Part shown: in pieces, positions 43,500-52,820 of the stretch | Layout: every line of letters begins with the position of its first letter | Numbering within the stretch: position 1 is the first letter of the stretch | Assembly (NCBI GenBank): GCA_949788275.1 | Contig: OX460916.1 | Coordinates: forward strand, 1,860,001 to 1,924,000 | Direction of reading: 5' to 3' | Source: Weeksellaceae bacterium | GTDB taxonomy: Bacteria; Bacteroidota; Bacteroidia; Flavobacteriales; Weeksellaceae | DNA: 64,000 nt | The notes under the pieces: generated by a model | Told to the model about the DNA's origin: nothing | Database searches by the model: none | Seen by the model: the letters and a program-made list of their open reading frames with translations, nothing else | Program-made: the position numbers and the translations under genes

Positions 43500-44451
43500 A
43501 GAACTTTCGGAGATCAAGCTTATTGGTATCACTCATATTGGAGAATTTGAAAACACATCAAATACCTATGAGCAATTAATGAAATGGGCTTCAAAAAAAG
43601 GATTGTTAAATTCATCGGAGATAAAAACATTGACAATATACCACGATAACCCTCGTATAACACAAATATCAAAGGTTCGGTGGAGTGCCTGCTTAATAGT
43701 CAACGAAAATGTTATAACAGATAGCGAAATCAGAAATATATCTATTCGTAAAGGACTTTATGCAATCGGACATTTTGAGATAAGCCCCAATCAATTCGAA
43801 ATGGCATGGGAAGCTATGTTGGCATGGGTAAAAATAAACGGGTATCTATTTGATGAACGTGAGTTTTTTGAGTTGTATCATAATGATAATAAAACACACC
43901 CAAAGCAGAAATTTATTACCGAGATTTGTGTCCCAATTAAAAGGAGCGAAAATATGAAAACGTTGAATTCTTGTGTTCAATCATACAAAGAGCAATTGGA
44001 AATAGGAGATATTCAAAGAGCATACAAAGGTTTAATTGAGTATCTAATGGGCTTAAAAACTCATTTTGCGAATAAATACTCCGATGATTTTTATATGGGT
44101 CACTTCAATCAAGGTTATATGGATATTTCCTATTTTACTTTTACCCCTGTCGCTCTAAGGAATACAAAACTCAAAATAGGCATTGGTTTTAATCATGAAA
44201 AAATGCAATTCGGAATTTGGTTAGGTGCACAAAATAGACAAATACTAAAAAAATATTGGGAAATATTTAAAGGGAGCAATTGGAATAAATATAATATTTC
44301 ATCAGAAGTCAATGAAGGATTTGCAATTGTAGAGTACACTTTAGTGGAAATACCCGATTTCGATAATCTTAAACTTTTAACCGAACAAATAGAAAATAAA
44401 GCTTTGAAATTTATTGCTGATATATTGGATGCTCTTGGCGAACCTAGTTGA
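43477..44451 (+). CDS. GyrI-like small-molecule-binding protein with DUF-type C-terminal domain
   Basis: About 324 residues. Residues 1-150 resemble a GyrI/AraC-effector domain (VEIKELSEIKLIGITHIGEF, and GLYAIGHFEISPNQFEMAWEAMLAWV); such domains bind hydrophobic drugs. The second half (SCVQSYKEQLEIGDIQRAYKG ... FGIWLGAQNRQILKKYWEIF) is a separate conserved domain of unknown role. It overlaps the AraC gene by 23 bases in another frame; I prefer the ATG at 43477 to the GTG just before it. The pair sits between two 101-bp repeats. Confidence 0.7.
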   Translation: MNANVEIKELSEIKLIGITHIGEFENTSNTYEQLMKWASKKGLLNSSEIKTLTIYHDNPRITQISKVRWSACLIVNENVITDSEIRNISIRKGLYAIGHFEISPNQFEMAWEAMLAWVKINGYLFDEREFFELYHNDNKTHPKQKFITEICVPIKRSENMKTLNSCVQSYKEQLEIGDIQRAYKGLIEYLMGLKTHFANKYSDDFYMGHFNQGYMDISYFTFTPVALRNTKLKIGIGFNHEKMQFGIWLGAQNRQILKKYWEIFKGSNWNKYNISSEVNEGFAIVEYTLVEIPDFDNLKLLTEQIENKALKFIADILDALGEPS

Positions 44452-44483
44452 AATAACTCAATAAATAAACCCTAAGCACCTCG

Positions 44484-44584
44484 TTAACACTTCTTACCAC
44501 CTATTCTTCTTCATAACGACACCCCTTGTCATCGCGCGTACTTACTTTTGCCTACAAAAGAAGGAAAATGGAGTTTGATCGAAT
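44484..44584 (+). repeat. 101-bp direct repeat, copy 2: promoter and start of radical-SAM gene
   Basis: Native copy of the repeat at 42622. It holds the -7 element TACTTTTG (44543-44550), 18 bases before the ATG at 44568. Confidence 0.8.
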
Positions 44585-45836
44585 CAACGAGAAATTAAGC
44601 ATCTTGGCCGATGCCGCAAAGTATGATGTATCTTGTTCGTCGAGTGGCTGCAATCGGAAGAACACATCAAAAGGATTGGGGAACAGTAAAGCCAGTGGCA
44701 TTTGCCATACCTTTACCGAAGATGGACGCTGTGTCTCCCTATTAAAGATCCTATTGACCAACCATTGCATTTACGACTGTGCCTTCTGTGTATCCCGCAA
44801 AAGCAACGATGTGCAACGCGCTGCATTTACCGTACAAGAAGTTGTTGACCTCACCATTAATTTTTACCGCCGCAATTACATCGAAGGCTTATTTCTTAGT
44901 TCAGGAATTTTCAAAAATGCCGATTTCACCATGGAACGCCTAGTCAGAATAGCCAAAAAATTACGAACCGAAGAAAACTTTCACGGCTATATCCATTTAA
45001 AAACCATTCCTGGTGCCAGTGAAGAACTCCTAACCGAAGCCGGGATGTATGCCGACCGAATGTCAATAAATTTAGAAATGCCGACTGAATTGGGATTGAA
45101 ATTAGTGGCGCCCGATAAAAGCCACGACGATGTCAAAAAACCACTCAACTTCGTCAACCATAAAATGAAAGAATTAAATGCCGATCGTCAATTAATTCGT
45201 TCAACGCCCAAATTTGTACCCGCTGGTCAAAGCACCCAAATGGTTATTGGTGCAACGCCCGAAAACGATATGGAAATAATGCACACCGCCAATCGATTTT
45301 ACAAAGACTACAACCTAAAACGCGTGTATTATTCGGGCTATATCCCCATCAATCACAACGACACTCTTCTGCCGTCCATTGGCACACAAGCCCCTTTATT
45401 AAGAGAGAACAGATTGTACCAAACCGATTGGTTAATGCGCTTTTATCATTTTGATGTGCATGAACTACTCAATGTCGCCAATCCCCACCTAGATACCGAT
45501 ATCGATCCTAAATTGAGTTGGGCTTTGCGCAACCTTCACCTCTTTCCAGTAGATATTAATACAGCCGACTATCAACAAATTCTCCGTATCCCCGGTATAG
45601 GTGTCACCTCGGCCAAGAAAATAGTGGCCGCCCGAAAATTCGGAAAAATAAGAACCTATCAATTAAAACGATTGGGCATTGCCTATAACCGTGCCCGCTA
45701 CTTTATGCGCTGCGAAGACGACGCCTTTCAACGCTTCGAACTCTTGCCTACCCAAATCAAAAACAAGATTTTAAGCAACAGCCAGAGTAAATACTTAAAA
45801 ACAGATCCACAACAACTCATCCTTTTTCCATCATGA
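44568..45836 (+). CDS. Putative DNA modification/repair radical SAM protein
   Basis: A 422-residue protein. The 4Fe-4S/SAM triad is NHCIYDCAFC (C-x3-C-x2-C). A C-terminal helix-hairpin-helix (ILRIPGIGVTSAKKIVAARK) binds DNA. It corresponds to the TIGR03916 family, which always pairs with a TIGR03915 partner and is predicted to act in DNA repair or modification; its chemistry is unproven. An upstream TTG frame extension includes the promoter box, so I start at the ATG at 44568. It overlaps its partner by 4 bases. Confidence 0.9.
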   Translation: MEFDRINEKLSILADAAKYDVSCSSSGCNRKNTSKGLGNSKASGICHTFTEDGRCVSLLKILLTNHCIYDCAFCVSRKSNDVQRAAFTVQEVVDLTINFYRRNYIEGLFLSSGIFKNADFTMERLVRIAKKLRTEENFHGYIHLKTIPGASEELLTEAGMYADRMSINLEMPTELGLKLVAPDKSHDDVKKPLNFVNHKMKELNADRQLIRSTPKFVPAGQSTQMVIGATPENDMEIMHTANRFYKDYNLKRVYYSGYIPINHNDTLLPSIGTQAPLLRENRLYQTDWLMRFYHFDVHELLNVANPHLDTDIDPKLSWALRNLHLFPVDINTADYQQILRIPGIGVTSAKKIVAARKFGKIRTYQLKRLGIAYNRARYFMRCEDDAFQRFELLPTQIKNKILSNSQSKYLKTDPQQLILFPS

Positions 45837-46591
45837 AAACCTATGTCTTCGACGGAAGCCTCCTGGGGCTATTCACCCTCCTATTCGATTGGTACACCCA
45901 TAAACCAGGTCCGATAAACATTGCAAGCGAAGCCCATTTTCAACCGCAAATCTTCTCCGATCATTATGATGTCATCACCGATGAAGCCAAGGCCAACCGA
46001 GTTATAAAAGCCGTTCGCAAAAAAATAAGCCCCAGCGCTTGGCATAGCTTGTATTGTACATTCCTATCAGAGCAGCCAGAAGCCTTTACCCATATATTCG
46101 CCTACGTTACCTATGTGTTTGAGCAATCCATGTCCATCGAAAAAAATTATGGTAACGAACATGTGCACTACTTATCGCTAATGAACCGCAAGGTCAACCG
46201 AGAAAAACACCATTTCGAAGCCTTTATTCGCTTTGAACTCATCGACGATTCCACCTATTACGCCCCTGTTGAACCCAAATACAATGTGCTGCCATTGCTG
46301 TTAAAACACTTCAAAAATCGCTATGCCGACCAATCCTGGATCATTTACGACTTAATCCGAAAATACGGCCTATACTATGATCAAGCCACCGAAACCGTTC
46401 AACCCATACAACTCGAATTCGCGCCCAAAAACACCAACAGCCTAATCAAAACACTCAACGTAAAAGACCAAGCCTACCAAGACCTATGGAAAAACTATTT
46501 CAACTCAACCACCATAGCCGCGCGTAAAAACACCAAACTCCACGTCCAAATGCTCCCCAAACGCTTCTGGAAATACCTGCCCGAAAAATAA
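45833..46591 (+). CDS. TIGR03915 family putative DNA metabolism protein
   Basis: A 252-residue protein, partner of the radical SAM protein. MKTYVFDGSLLGLFTLLFDWY is the typical opening (a substrate-binding uracil-DNA-glycosylase-neighbour family). LKHFKNRYADQSWIIYDLIRKYGLYYD and FAPKNTNSLIKTLNV are conserved. The ATGA overlap shows translational coupling. Probable joint role in DNA base repair, from family context only. Confidence 0.88.
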   Translation: MKTYVFDGSLLGLFTLLFDWYTHKPGPINIASEAHFQPQIFSDHYDVITDEAKANRVIKAVRKKISPSAWHSLYCTFLSEQPEAFTHIFAYVTYVFEQSMSIEKNYGNEHVHYLSLMNRKVNREKHHFEAFIRFELIDDSTYYAPVEPKYNVLPLLLKHFKNRYADQSWIIYDLIRKYGLYYDQATETVQPIQLEFAPKNTNSLIKTLNVKDQAYQDLWKNYFNSTTIAARKNTKLHVQMLPKRFWKYLPEK

Positions 46592-46611
46592 AACGCAAAA
46601 AAAACGAACCG

Positions 46612-46735
46612 CTCTATTTAGGGAGTGCCGGTAATTTATTGTTTTAGCAACAACAAATTACCGTCGGGCTAGCCGCACTCGCTTTCGTTCCGTTCCACTC
46701 CACCAAAGCTCAAACAAATGCTCCTATCCCTCACT
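46612..46735 (+). repeat. Dispersed repeat relict with hairpin
   Basis: An imperfect hairpin GGTAATTTATTGTT / AACAACAAATTACC is followed by GTCGGGCTAGCCGCACTCGC, CACTCCACC, AAAGCTCAAACAAATGCTCC, which matches the body at 52640-52700 and, loosely, the copies at 2300, 5692 and 62391. From 46736 to 46964 I see no gene. Confidence 0.5.
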
Positions 46736-46964
46736 CACCTCCTACTTAAATCGAATCATAGGGGTTTTAAGGTTTAAATCTAACGACTATAGCCCTATTC
46801 GTGTTTTTAATTCAATTAAATTACAAGACCTTAGCATCTCAATACATCCACACCCATTAACAGGTATACAGTTCGCTGTGTATAACCAAGCAACCTTCTA
46901 CAACACCACACTTCGGGGAGCTCATTAAAACACTTTAAAGCATAGCCGATTTAGAATAACTAAC

Positions 46965-47012
46965 TATTTTTTTTACGAAATAATTGTATCTTGTTTCATC
47001 AAAAAAAGTTAG
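46965..47012 (+). promoter_or_regulatory. Degenerate array leader with GTTAG core
   Basis: TTTTTTTTACGAAATAATTG, TATCTTGTTTCATCAAAAAAA, GTTAG: the same order as TTTACGAAA ... TGTATTTCGTAAAAAAA ... GTTAG in leaders 2a-2c. It lies outside the main arrays, 30 bases before the hydrolase ATG, and may be a lone, old cassette insertion site. Confidence 0.4.
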
Positions 47013-47042
47013 TAGAAAAAAATAACGAACAGAACTTTATCA

Positions 47043-47957
47043 ATGAAAAACCAAATTTTATTGCTGATTATTTTCACATTTTCATTAAATATTTTCGCTC
47101 AAAAAACGGAAAAAATAAAATTAGATCATCATGAAGATTATTATCTTAAAATAATTCCTAAAGGTAAACCCAATGCCATTTTATTTTTATTTCACGGAGG
47201 AGGAGAAACTCCAGAAGATGTTTTAAAGCAAATTGAACTGCCTAAATTAGCTATCAAGCATAATTTTTTAGTCATTCTACCTCATTTTTCAACTGATTCT
47301 TCAAAAATGATTGAAGAATTAATCTCGACAGATAAGATTGCCAATCAATTAATGAAAGAATATACTATTTTAAATAATAGAATTGTTTTAGGTGGTTTCT
47401 CAGGAGGAGGAATGCTTTCCATTACTTTTGCTGAAAGAGCGGTTAGAGATCAAAATACATCATTCATTCCAAAAGCTATTTTTGCTATTGATACGCCTCT
47501 TGATTATGAGCATATGTATGAAAGAGCAGAACGAGAAATTAAACGAAATTTTTCAGAGATTGGTGTAAGCGAAGCTAAATGGGTTATCAACGATTTTAAT
47601 TCCACGTTTAAGGGTAGTCCGCGTGATTTTCCAAGCGAATATGAAACGTATTCAATGTTCACCCACAGAAAAGAAGATGGTGGAAATGCAAAATATTTAA
47701 TGAATATTCCCATAAGAATTTATACCGAACCCGGTATTGAATGGCAATTAGAAAATAGACAAAGAGACTTATACGATTTGAATTGTACAAATATTTCTGC
47801 TATGATTAATTTACTTCAACTTAAAGGCCATAAAAATGCCGAAGTAATTACCACTTTCAACAAAGGCAAAAGATTAAATGGGACAAAACATCCACATTCT
47901 TGGAACATAATGAATTCAAAAGAAACCATGAATTGGATATTGGAACAATTAAAATAA
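47043..47957 (+). CDS. Secreted alpha/beta hydrolase
   Basis: A 304-residue protein with signal peptide MKNQILLLIIFTFSLNIFAQ. Oxyanion motif LFLFHGGGE, nucleophile elbow GGFSGGGML (Ser in G-x-S-x-G), and a C-terminal KHPHSWNIM that probably supplies the His. Esterase or lipase-like; the substrate is unknown. AT-rich like the array genes, with a degenerate array leader in front. Probably periplasmic or secreted. Confidence 0.75.
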   Translation: MKNQILLLIIFTFSLNIFAQKTEKIKLDHHEDYYLKIIPKGKPNAILFLFHGGGETPEDVLKQIELPKLAIKHNFLVILPHFSTDSSKMIEELISTDKIANQLMKEYTILNNRIVLGGFSGGGMLSITFAERAVRDQNTSFIPKAIFAIDTPLDYEHMYERAEREIKRNFSEIGVSEAKWVINDFNSTFKGSPRDFPSEYETYSMFTHRKEDGGNAKYLMNIPIRIYTEPGIEWQLENRQRDLYDLNCTNISAMINLLQLKGHKNAEVITTFNKGKRLNGTKHPHSWNIMNSKETMNWILEQLK

Positions 47958-48197
47958 AAGTCCTTCTACTTACAACGATTTTGCAGAATGCATGGTGAAT
48001 TCTATAACATTTGGAATAATTAGATATGAAGAAGAAATTAGCCAATGAAACATTTAATTCTAGGATAAAATCAAAGTTTCTCTCTTTTACCTAATTAAGT
48101 AGATAACAAAAGAATATTGCTTAATCAGTGTAAAAGAGAAAATTTCACCATTCTACTTTAAATTCTACCGAGTCTCTAACCAATAACGCTCATTTCA
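47958..48197. other. Gap with possible worn cassette junction
   Basis: TTACAACGATTTTGCAGAATGC ... CACCATTCTAC, with a central pair TTTCTCTCTTTTAC / GTAAAAGAGAAAA, resembles the layout of the attC-like junctions but lacks a clean GTTAG end. No gene. Confidence 0.3.
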
Positions 48198-48944
48198 ATG
48201 AACGAAACGACTATAAATAACATACATATCGGAAAAAATATGGCCGTATTTGTTGGACAATTTAATGACAACATTTCGCATAAACATTATGCTTTACAAA
48301 TCAGTGTCGGTTCAGAAAAATTTGAAATTACAGACGAGAGGAACAACCAAAAATCTTACGCAATTTGTTTCATCAACAGCACAATTAAACACCAATTTAA
48401 AAGTGATGAAACAGCTTTGATTATTCTTATAAATCCGATTAGTAGTATAGGGCATCATTTATACAAGAAATACCGAAATTCACAAATTACACGTTTAAAT
48501 GAAGGCTTCGAACAACTCACTGTAATTTTTGATGATTATTTAAAAAGTAGCCATGATTTCAAAAATTTAACGAACAATATCCATCGCTTTTTCCTAGACT
48601 TTAAATGTCAATGTGAACTTGAAAATCATTTTGAAGACGAACGAATTTTTAAGGCTATTAAATATTTAGAGCTAAATATTGATCGAATTGTGTCCCTTAG
48701 TGAAATTGCGGGTATTTGCTTTCTTTCTGAAACACGATTTTTACATCTCTTCAAAGAAAAAACTAATCTGAATTTCAGACGATACCAACTCTGGAATAAG
48801 CTCATAAAATCGTTACCCTACTTAAAAAGTCATTCTATTACGGAGACAGCATTTCAGTTTGGTTTTACCGATAGCTCCCATTACAGCAGAACATTCAAAG
48901 AAACATTTGGACTTTCACCTAAATTTTTATCATCGCTAAAATAG
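48198..48944 (+). CDS. AraC family transcriptional regulator
   Basis: A 248-residue regulator: an N-terminal cupin-like sensing domain (GQFNDNISHKHYALQISVGS) and the C-terminal AraC double HTH (KYLELNIDRIVSLSEIAGICF ... ETAFQFGFTDSSHYSRTFKETFGLSPKFL). It precedes the transglutaminase-like gene by 59 bases on the same strand and may control it or the hydrolase; targets are not evident. Confidence 0.88.
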   Translation: MNETTINNIHIGKNMAVFVGQFNDNISHKHYALQISVGSEKFEITDERNNQKSYAICFINSTIKHQFKSDETALIILINPISSIGHHLYKKYRNSQITRLNEGFEQLTVIFDDYLKSSHDFKNLTNNIHRFFLDFKCQCELENHFEDERIFKAIKYLELNIDRIVSLSEIAGICFLSETRFLHLFKEKTNLNFRRYQLWNKLIKSLPYLKSHSITETAFQFGFTDSSHYSRTFKETFGLSPKFLSSLK

Positions 48945-49003
48945 CCACTTTATACAAGTTTTTTTTATTGTTCTTTCTCATTTTTACAGTATAAAAAAAC
49001 GAT

Positions 49004-49705
49004 ATGAACAATCACCTTAAAGAAACTAAACTTCTCAACTATTATCACAATTCAATTCAGAAATTAATCAAAGATCGAGAATGGAATCAACTCGACACGA
49101 TTGAAAGAACAAAAGCCATCTATAATTATGTAAGAGACGAAATAAAATTCGGCTATAATATATCCGACGACATTTCTGCTTCAGCAATTTTAAAGGATGG
49201 ATATGGACAATGTAACACAAAAGCAACATTGTTAATGACTCTGCTTAGGGCTACAGGAATACCAAATCGCATACATGGTTTTACCATTAACAAAGCGCTT
49301 CAAAAAGGTGCGCTTACAGGTATTTGGTACCTGTTTTCACCAAAAAACATTCTTCATAGTTGGGTTGAAATATTTGTAAACGAACAATGGTATTTTTTAG
49401 AAGGTGTAATTTTAGATAAACCATATTTAACTAAACTACAAGAAAAAAACAAAGACTGTAAAACTACTTTTTGTGGCTATGGTACTTACACCGATAATTT
49501 TGAAAACCCACCAATAGACTGGAATCTAAATAATACGTTTATTCAAAACAAAGGAATTAATCAGGATTTTGGTTTATTCGATACACCTGACGAACTTTAC
49601 ACAAAGCATCGACAAAAATTGAATGCCTTTGAAAAATTTATTTTTCAGAATATGGTTAGGCATTCGATGAACAAAAACGTACAAAAAATAAGAAACAACA
49701 CCTAA
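49004..49705 (+). CDS. Transglutaminase-like protein
   Basis: A 233-residue cytosolic protein of the transglutaminase-like cysteine protease fold. Catalytic Cys in GYGQCNTKATLLMTLLRATG, His in LHSWVEIFVNEQWYFLEGV, with a following acidic residue. AIYNYVRDEIKFGYN is the usual start of the domain. Usually a protease or amidase; substrate unknown. No signal peptide. Confidence 0.82.
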   Translation: MNNHLKETKLLNYYHNSIQKLIKDREWNQLDTIERTKAIYNYVRDEIKFGYNISDDISASAILKDGYGQCNTKATLLMTLLRATGIPNRIHGFTINKALQKGALTGIWYLFSPKNILHSWVEIFVNEQWYFLEGVILDKPYLTKLQEKNKDCKTTFCGYGTYTDNFENPPIDWNLNNTFIQNKGINQDFGLFDTPDELYTKHRQKLNAFEKFIFQNMVRHSMNKNVQKIRNNT

Positions 49706-49864
49706 CAAAATATTAGCTAAAGAAAGTCTAAATTGCTTCTATTCTATATTTACACAAGATTTTACAATAAACTTGCCTAAAACAAGCCCTGTTTCGTCCA
49801 ATTATCCAATACGATGAAATACACGAATACCCAAGTATCCCATTAAGATCAAACCAACGCACTT

Positions 49865-49884
49865 GGGCGAATTGCAATTCGCCC
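49865..49884. repeat. 20-bp perfect palindrome GGGCGAATTGCAATTCGCCC, copy 2
   Basis: Followed by CCTACGGATCGCGTAATAAA, as in copy 3 (52542). Lies between convergent genes; 49706-49968 holds nothing else. Confidence 0.7.
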
Positions 49885-49968
49885 CTACGGATCGCGTAAT
49901 AAATTTGGGGAAATTTTCTTTTTAACGTTAATTCTTTCTTTTATTAGAACATATTGTGCGACATCTTT

Positions 49969-51489
49969 TTATTTTATGGAATTCTGTCTTATTAGGTCGA
50001 GTACAAATTCCATTTGCACATCTTTATGATTTAGATAATCTTCGAATGATTGAGAAACGTTATAGTCAGGAATAATTCCCCTGTTATAAAATTGATTAGA
50101 CTTTTTCACAACATCTTGTTCTAAATTAACAACAGAGAAGGAGAATTCAAGCTTTGATTTTGGTAATTTGTAATTCAAAGCAGAATGTCCATTATGTCCG
50201 TAATAACCTCCCATGGTTTCTTCACCAATGGTGTACGTGTTCTCATTTCCAACAACCATTGCCGCAAATAAACTCGCAGCGGAAGCAACAGCAGGACTAA
50301 TTAAAAGGTATACTTTTTTGGTAAATTTTCTTTTATTCGGGGATCTTATTTTATGATCATCACTTAATGATCCTTGATAATAACGATTATCTTTTTCTAC
50401 ATAAAAATCCTTTTGAAATAATTTATTATATTTCCCAACACCAAGAGGTCTTAAAAGTTTAGGAACATTTATATCATAATACTTTAGAAATGGTATTTTA
50501 CGAAAACCAATCCAAGCTTCTCTATTTTCTTGAAAATTTCTCTGCGTTAAATACGAGTAAGTAATTATATCATTTGGATCTGTACCACCACTATTTTGCC
50601 TTATATCAACAATTAGATTTTCTATGTTTTCTGTTTCTATGTTAGTGAAAATATCATCTAAAAAAGCAACATAAGTTTTGTGTTCTTCTGAATTCTTATT
50701 TCCCATAGAAAAAGTATGAATGGTTAAAACAGCTGTTGACGCATCAATTTTTTCATACGTGTATTTTCCGTCATTGGGTAGATCATCATAGTAAATTTGA
50801 TCGAATTGTTTTGAATATCTGTTCCTAAAGTTTTTGTAATAGTCACTATAGCCAATGCTATAGATCGTTCTATTTTCAATATGATCAGAATTATTTTTTT
50901 TAAATTGTATTTCAAATTCTGGTTTTAATCCATAATTTAGTCTAAAATACTTCGAGAAATGAGTTCTTATGCCTATTCTTTTTCCAGTCGTATTTATACC
51001 ATCTGTGGTGTAATATTTATAAAGATCATTCATCATATCATTTATGGTATGACCATTAATGGCAATAACTTCAGCACCAAGTGGAACTGTTCCATGCTCA
51101 AAATTAATCACCCACTTTCTATCAATCCATTTTATAGGATACGGGAAATAACCAGTCTTTTCATTGCTTAAAGATTGCTTTAAAATTTTTGGGAAATTTG
51201 TCGCATTGTGCAAACTGCCTTCAAAATCGGTTAATTGAGAAATGATATTATAGAAATCTCGATATGTAGACGATTTTTCGATTTCTTTTTCTGCCCACCT
51301 GTAAATGCTATCTATCTGATTTTCGGTTCGGTATTTATAAAGTCCTGAGTTTGCTTTCACCCGAATTTCCTTGAAAACCTCTAAATCTTTCCGCATCTTT
51401 TTTTGAGAAAAAACATCATCCACCGATTGAGCATAAAGATGATTCGTACATAAAATAAAGAAGAACAAGTAATCAATAATCTTTTTCAT
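49969..51489 (-). CDS. S41 family peptidase, secreted
   Basis: A 506-residue protein with signal peptide MKKIIDYLFFFILCTNHLYAQ. It shows the tail-specific protease fold: NLIVDIRQNSGGTDPND (central strand), VYLLISPAVASAASLFAAMV (nucleophile Ser region) and GEETMGGYYGHNG. Proteases of this group cleave unfolded or C-terminal regions; a PDZ is not clear. Standalone gene, with a TAnnTTTG box right at the start codon. Confidence 0.85.
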   Translation of the reverse strand: MKKIIDYLFFFILCTNHLYAQSVDDVFSQKKMRKDLEVFKEIRVKANSGLYKYRTENQIDSIYRWAEKEIEKSSTYRDFYNIISQLTDFEGSLHNATNFPKILKQSLSNEKTGYFPYPIKWIDRKWVINFEHGTVPLGAEVIAINGHTINDMMNDLYKYYTTDGINTTGKRIGIRTHFSKYFRLNYGLKPEFEIQFKKNNSDHIENRTIYSIGYSDYYKNFRNRYSKQFDQIYYDDLPNDGKYTYEKIDASTAVLTIHTFSMGNKNSEEHKTYVAFLDDIFTNIETENIENLIVDIRQNSGGTDPNDIITYSYLTQRNFQENREAWIGFRKIPFLKYYDINVPKLLRPLGVGKYNKLFQKDFYVEKDNRYYQGSLSDDHKIRSPNKRKFTKKVYLLISPAVASAASLFAAMVVGNENTYTIGEETMGGYYGHNGHSALNYKLPKSKLEFSFSVVNLEQDVVKKSNQFYNRGIIPDYNVSQSFEDYLNHKDVQMEFVLDLIRQNSIK

Positions 51490-51491
51490 CT

Positions 51492-51499
51492 CAAAGTTA
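51492..51499 (-). promoter_or_regulatory. -7 promoter element (TAACTTTG) at the S41 peptidase start
   Basis: TAACTTTG ends 2 bases before the ATG at 51489. If functional, the mRNA would be leaderless. No good -33 element at the usual distance. Confidence 0.4.
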
Positions 51500-51554
51500 A
51501 TTTAACCGAAATATAGGGTAGTATCTACAAAAAACACTTGTATAATCTTGGCAA

Positions 51555-52328
51555 TTATAATTTTGTCGTTAAATGGGCTTGATAAATTTTTGGTGAAATA
51601 CCAACATAACGTTTAAACGTATTTGAAAAATGCGCCATATCAGCGAAATTAAATTGATAAGCAATTTCGGTAAGAATTGAATCGCTGTCAATTAAATTCT
51701 TACAGGCAAAAATTTTCTTCATCAATATATAATTCATAGGGGTCATCCCTATTGATGTCTTAAAGTTTTTTGCAAATCCATATTTATTAATGTTTGCCAT
51801 TTGTGCCAACTCCTCTAAACAAAATTTATCATCAATTTGTTGTTCAATATATTCAATAATCTCATTAAAATTACGGGTATTTTGTTCAACATATTTTTTC
51901 TCACTTGGCTCAGAATACTTTTCCAATTTATTTACAAATTGTTGTAAAAAAAATTCAATCCTTTTAGGATTTCTTGAGTCCATAGCGTCTTTTAAAGCTA
52001 GAAATAATTGATTAATCTTTGCGTCATTAATTTTTCGATTAACAAACCTAATCGTTCGACCATTCAGTAAATACGTCATCAAATCGTTCGACAAATAAAT
52101 TGTATCAAAAGATAAAGGTATTTGTATATCAACCAAAGGATTGGAATGAATTTCGTAAGGATTGGTTATAGAAACACTTCCTTTTTCACTAAAAAGACCG
52201 TGGTGATCAAAATTAATTTGCTCTATTCCATGCTTGATGAAGGAAATACAAAATGTCTCGTGAAAATGTTTCGGAAAATCAGTCCTCTGGTTTTCTATAC
52301 TTAAATATTCTAAATTATCGAAGTGCAT
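51555..52328 (-). CDS. AraC family transcriptional regulator
   Basis: A 257-residue regulator. N-terminal cupin-type sensing part (FPKHFHETFCISFIKHGIEQI, AraC-type sugar/ligand domain) and a C-terminal double HTH (CLEELAQMANINKYGFAKNF ... LTEIAYQFNFADMAHFSNTFKRYVGISPKIY). It lies 65 bases upstream of the S41 gene on the same strand and may regulate it. Ligand unknown. Confidence 0.9.
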   Translation of the reverse strand: MHFDNLEYLSIENQRTDFPKHFHETFCISFIKHGIEQINFDHHGLFSEKGSVSITNPYEIHSNPLVDIQIPLSFDTIYLSNDLMTYLLNGRTIRFVNRKINDAKINQLFLALKDAMDSRNPKRIEFFLQQFVNKLEKYSEPSEKKYVEQNTRNFNEIIEYIEQQIDDKFCLEELAQMANINKYGFAKNFKTSIGMTPMNYILMKKIFACKNLIDSDSILTEIAYQFNFADMAHFSNTFKRYVGISPKIYQAHLTTKL

Positions 52329-52541
52329 TTTTCTTATTTTACCATCTATAGATAATTGACCAAATTGCTTATTTAAATTTAGATAAAAAAATTAAATTCC
52401 TAAATAATCTATTGGATGATACTAATTTATAAACTTCCCTCATAAAATAGGACCGTTTTTCATTCACCCACTTCCTTCAAAAATTGACCTGCACGATTAA
52501 ATCGTACCCCTTGTAATTCGCTCCCTTTTACCTCCCCTCTT

Positions 52542-52561
52542 GGGCGAATTGCAATTCGCCC
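52542..52561. repeat. 20-bp perfect palindrome GGGCGAATTGCAATTCGCCC, copy 3
   Basis: Followed by CTACGGATCACGTAATAAA. Shares about 25 extra bases with copy 2. 52329-52541 holds no gene. Confidence 0.7.
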
Positions 52562-52611
52562 CTACGGATCACGTAATAAATGTGGGGTAATTCTGTATAG
52601 GACTTATTTAA

Positions 52612-52720
52612 TAAGGCACCCCCCTTCGGGCCAGGCTTTCCGCACTCGCTTTTGGTTTCGTTTCACTCCACCTAAAAGCTCAAACAATTGCTGCAATCCT
52701 TGGTGCAATGCTGGCCCTAG
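52612..52720 (+). repeat. Dispersed repeat relict
   Basis: AAGGCACCCCCTTCGGGCC, AGGCTTTCCGCACTCGC, CACTCCACC, AAAGCTCAAACAATTGCTGC, AATCCTTGGTGCA: a body resembling 46660-46735 and parts of copy 1 at 2300. A hairpin (GGTGGTG ... CACCAC) follows near 52780. No gene to 52820. Confidence 0.5.
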
Positions 52721-52820
52721 CGAAGAAAATGGGGTTTCTATTAGAAGAAATTCTTTGATTCTTGGTCAACGGCAGCATTCATTTGGTGGTGAAACACCAC
52801 TTTCTTCTTTTGGGCTGTTT

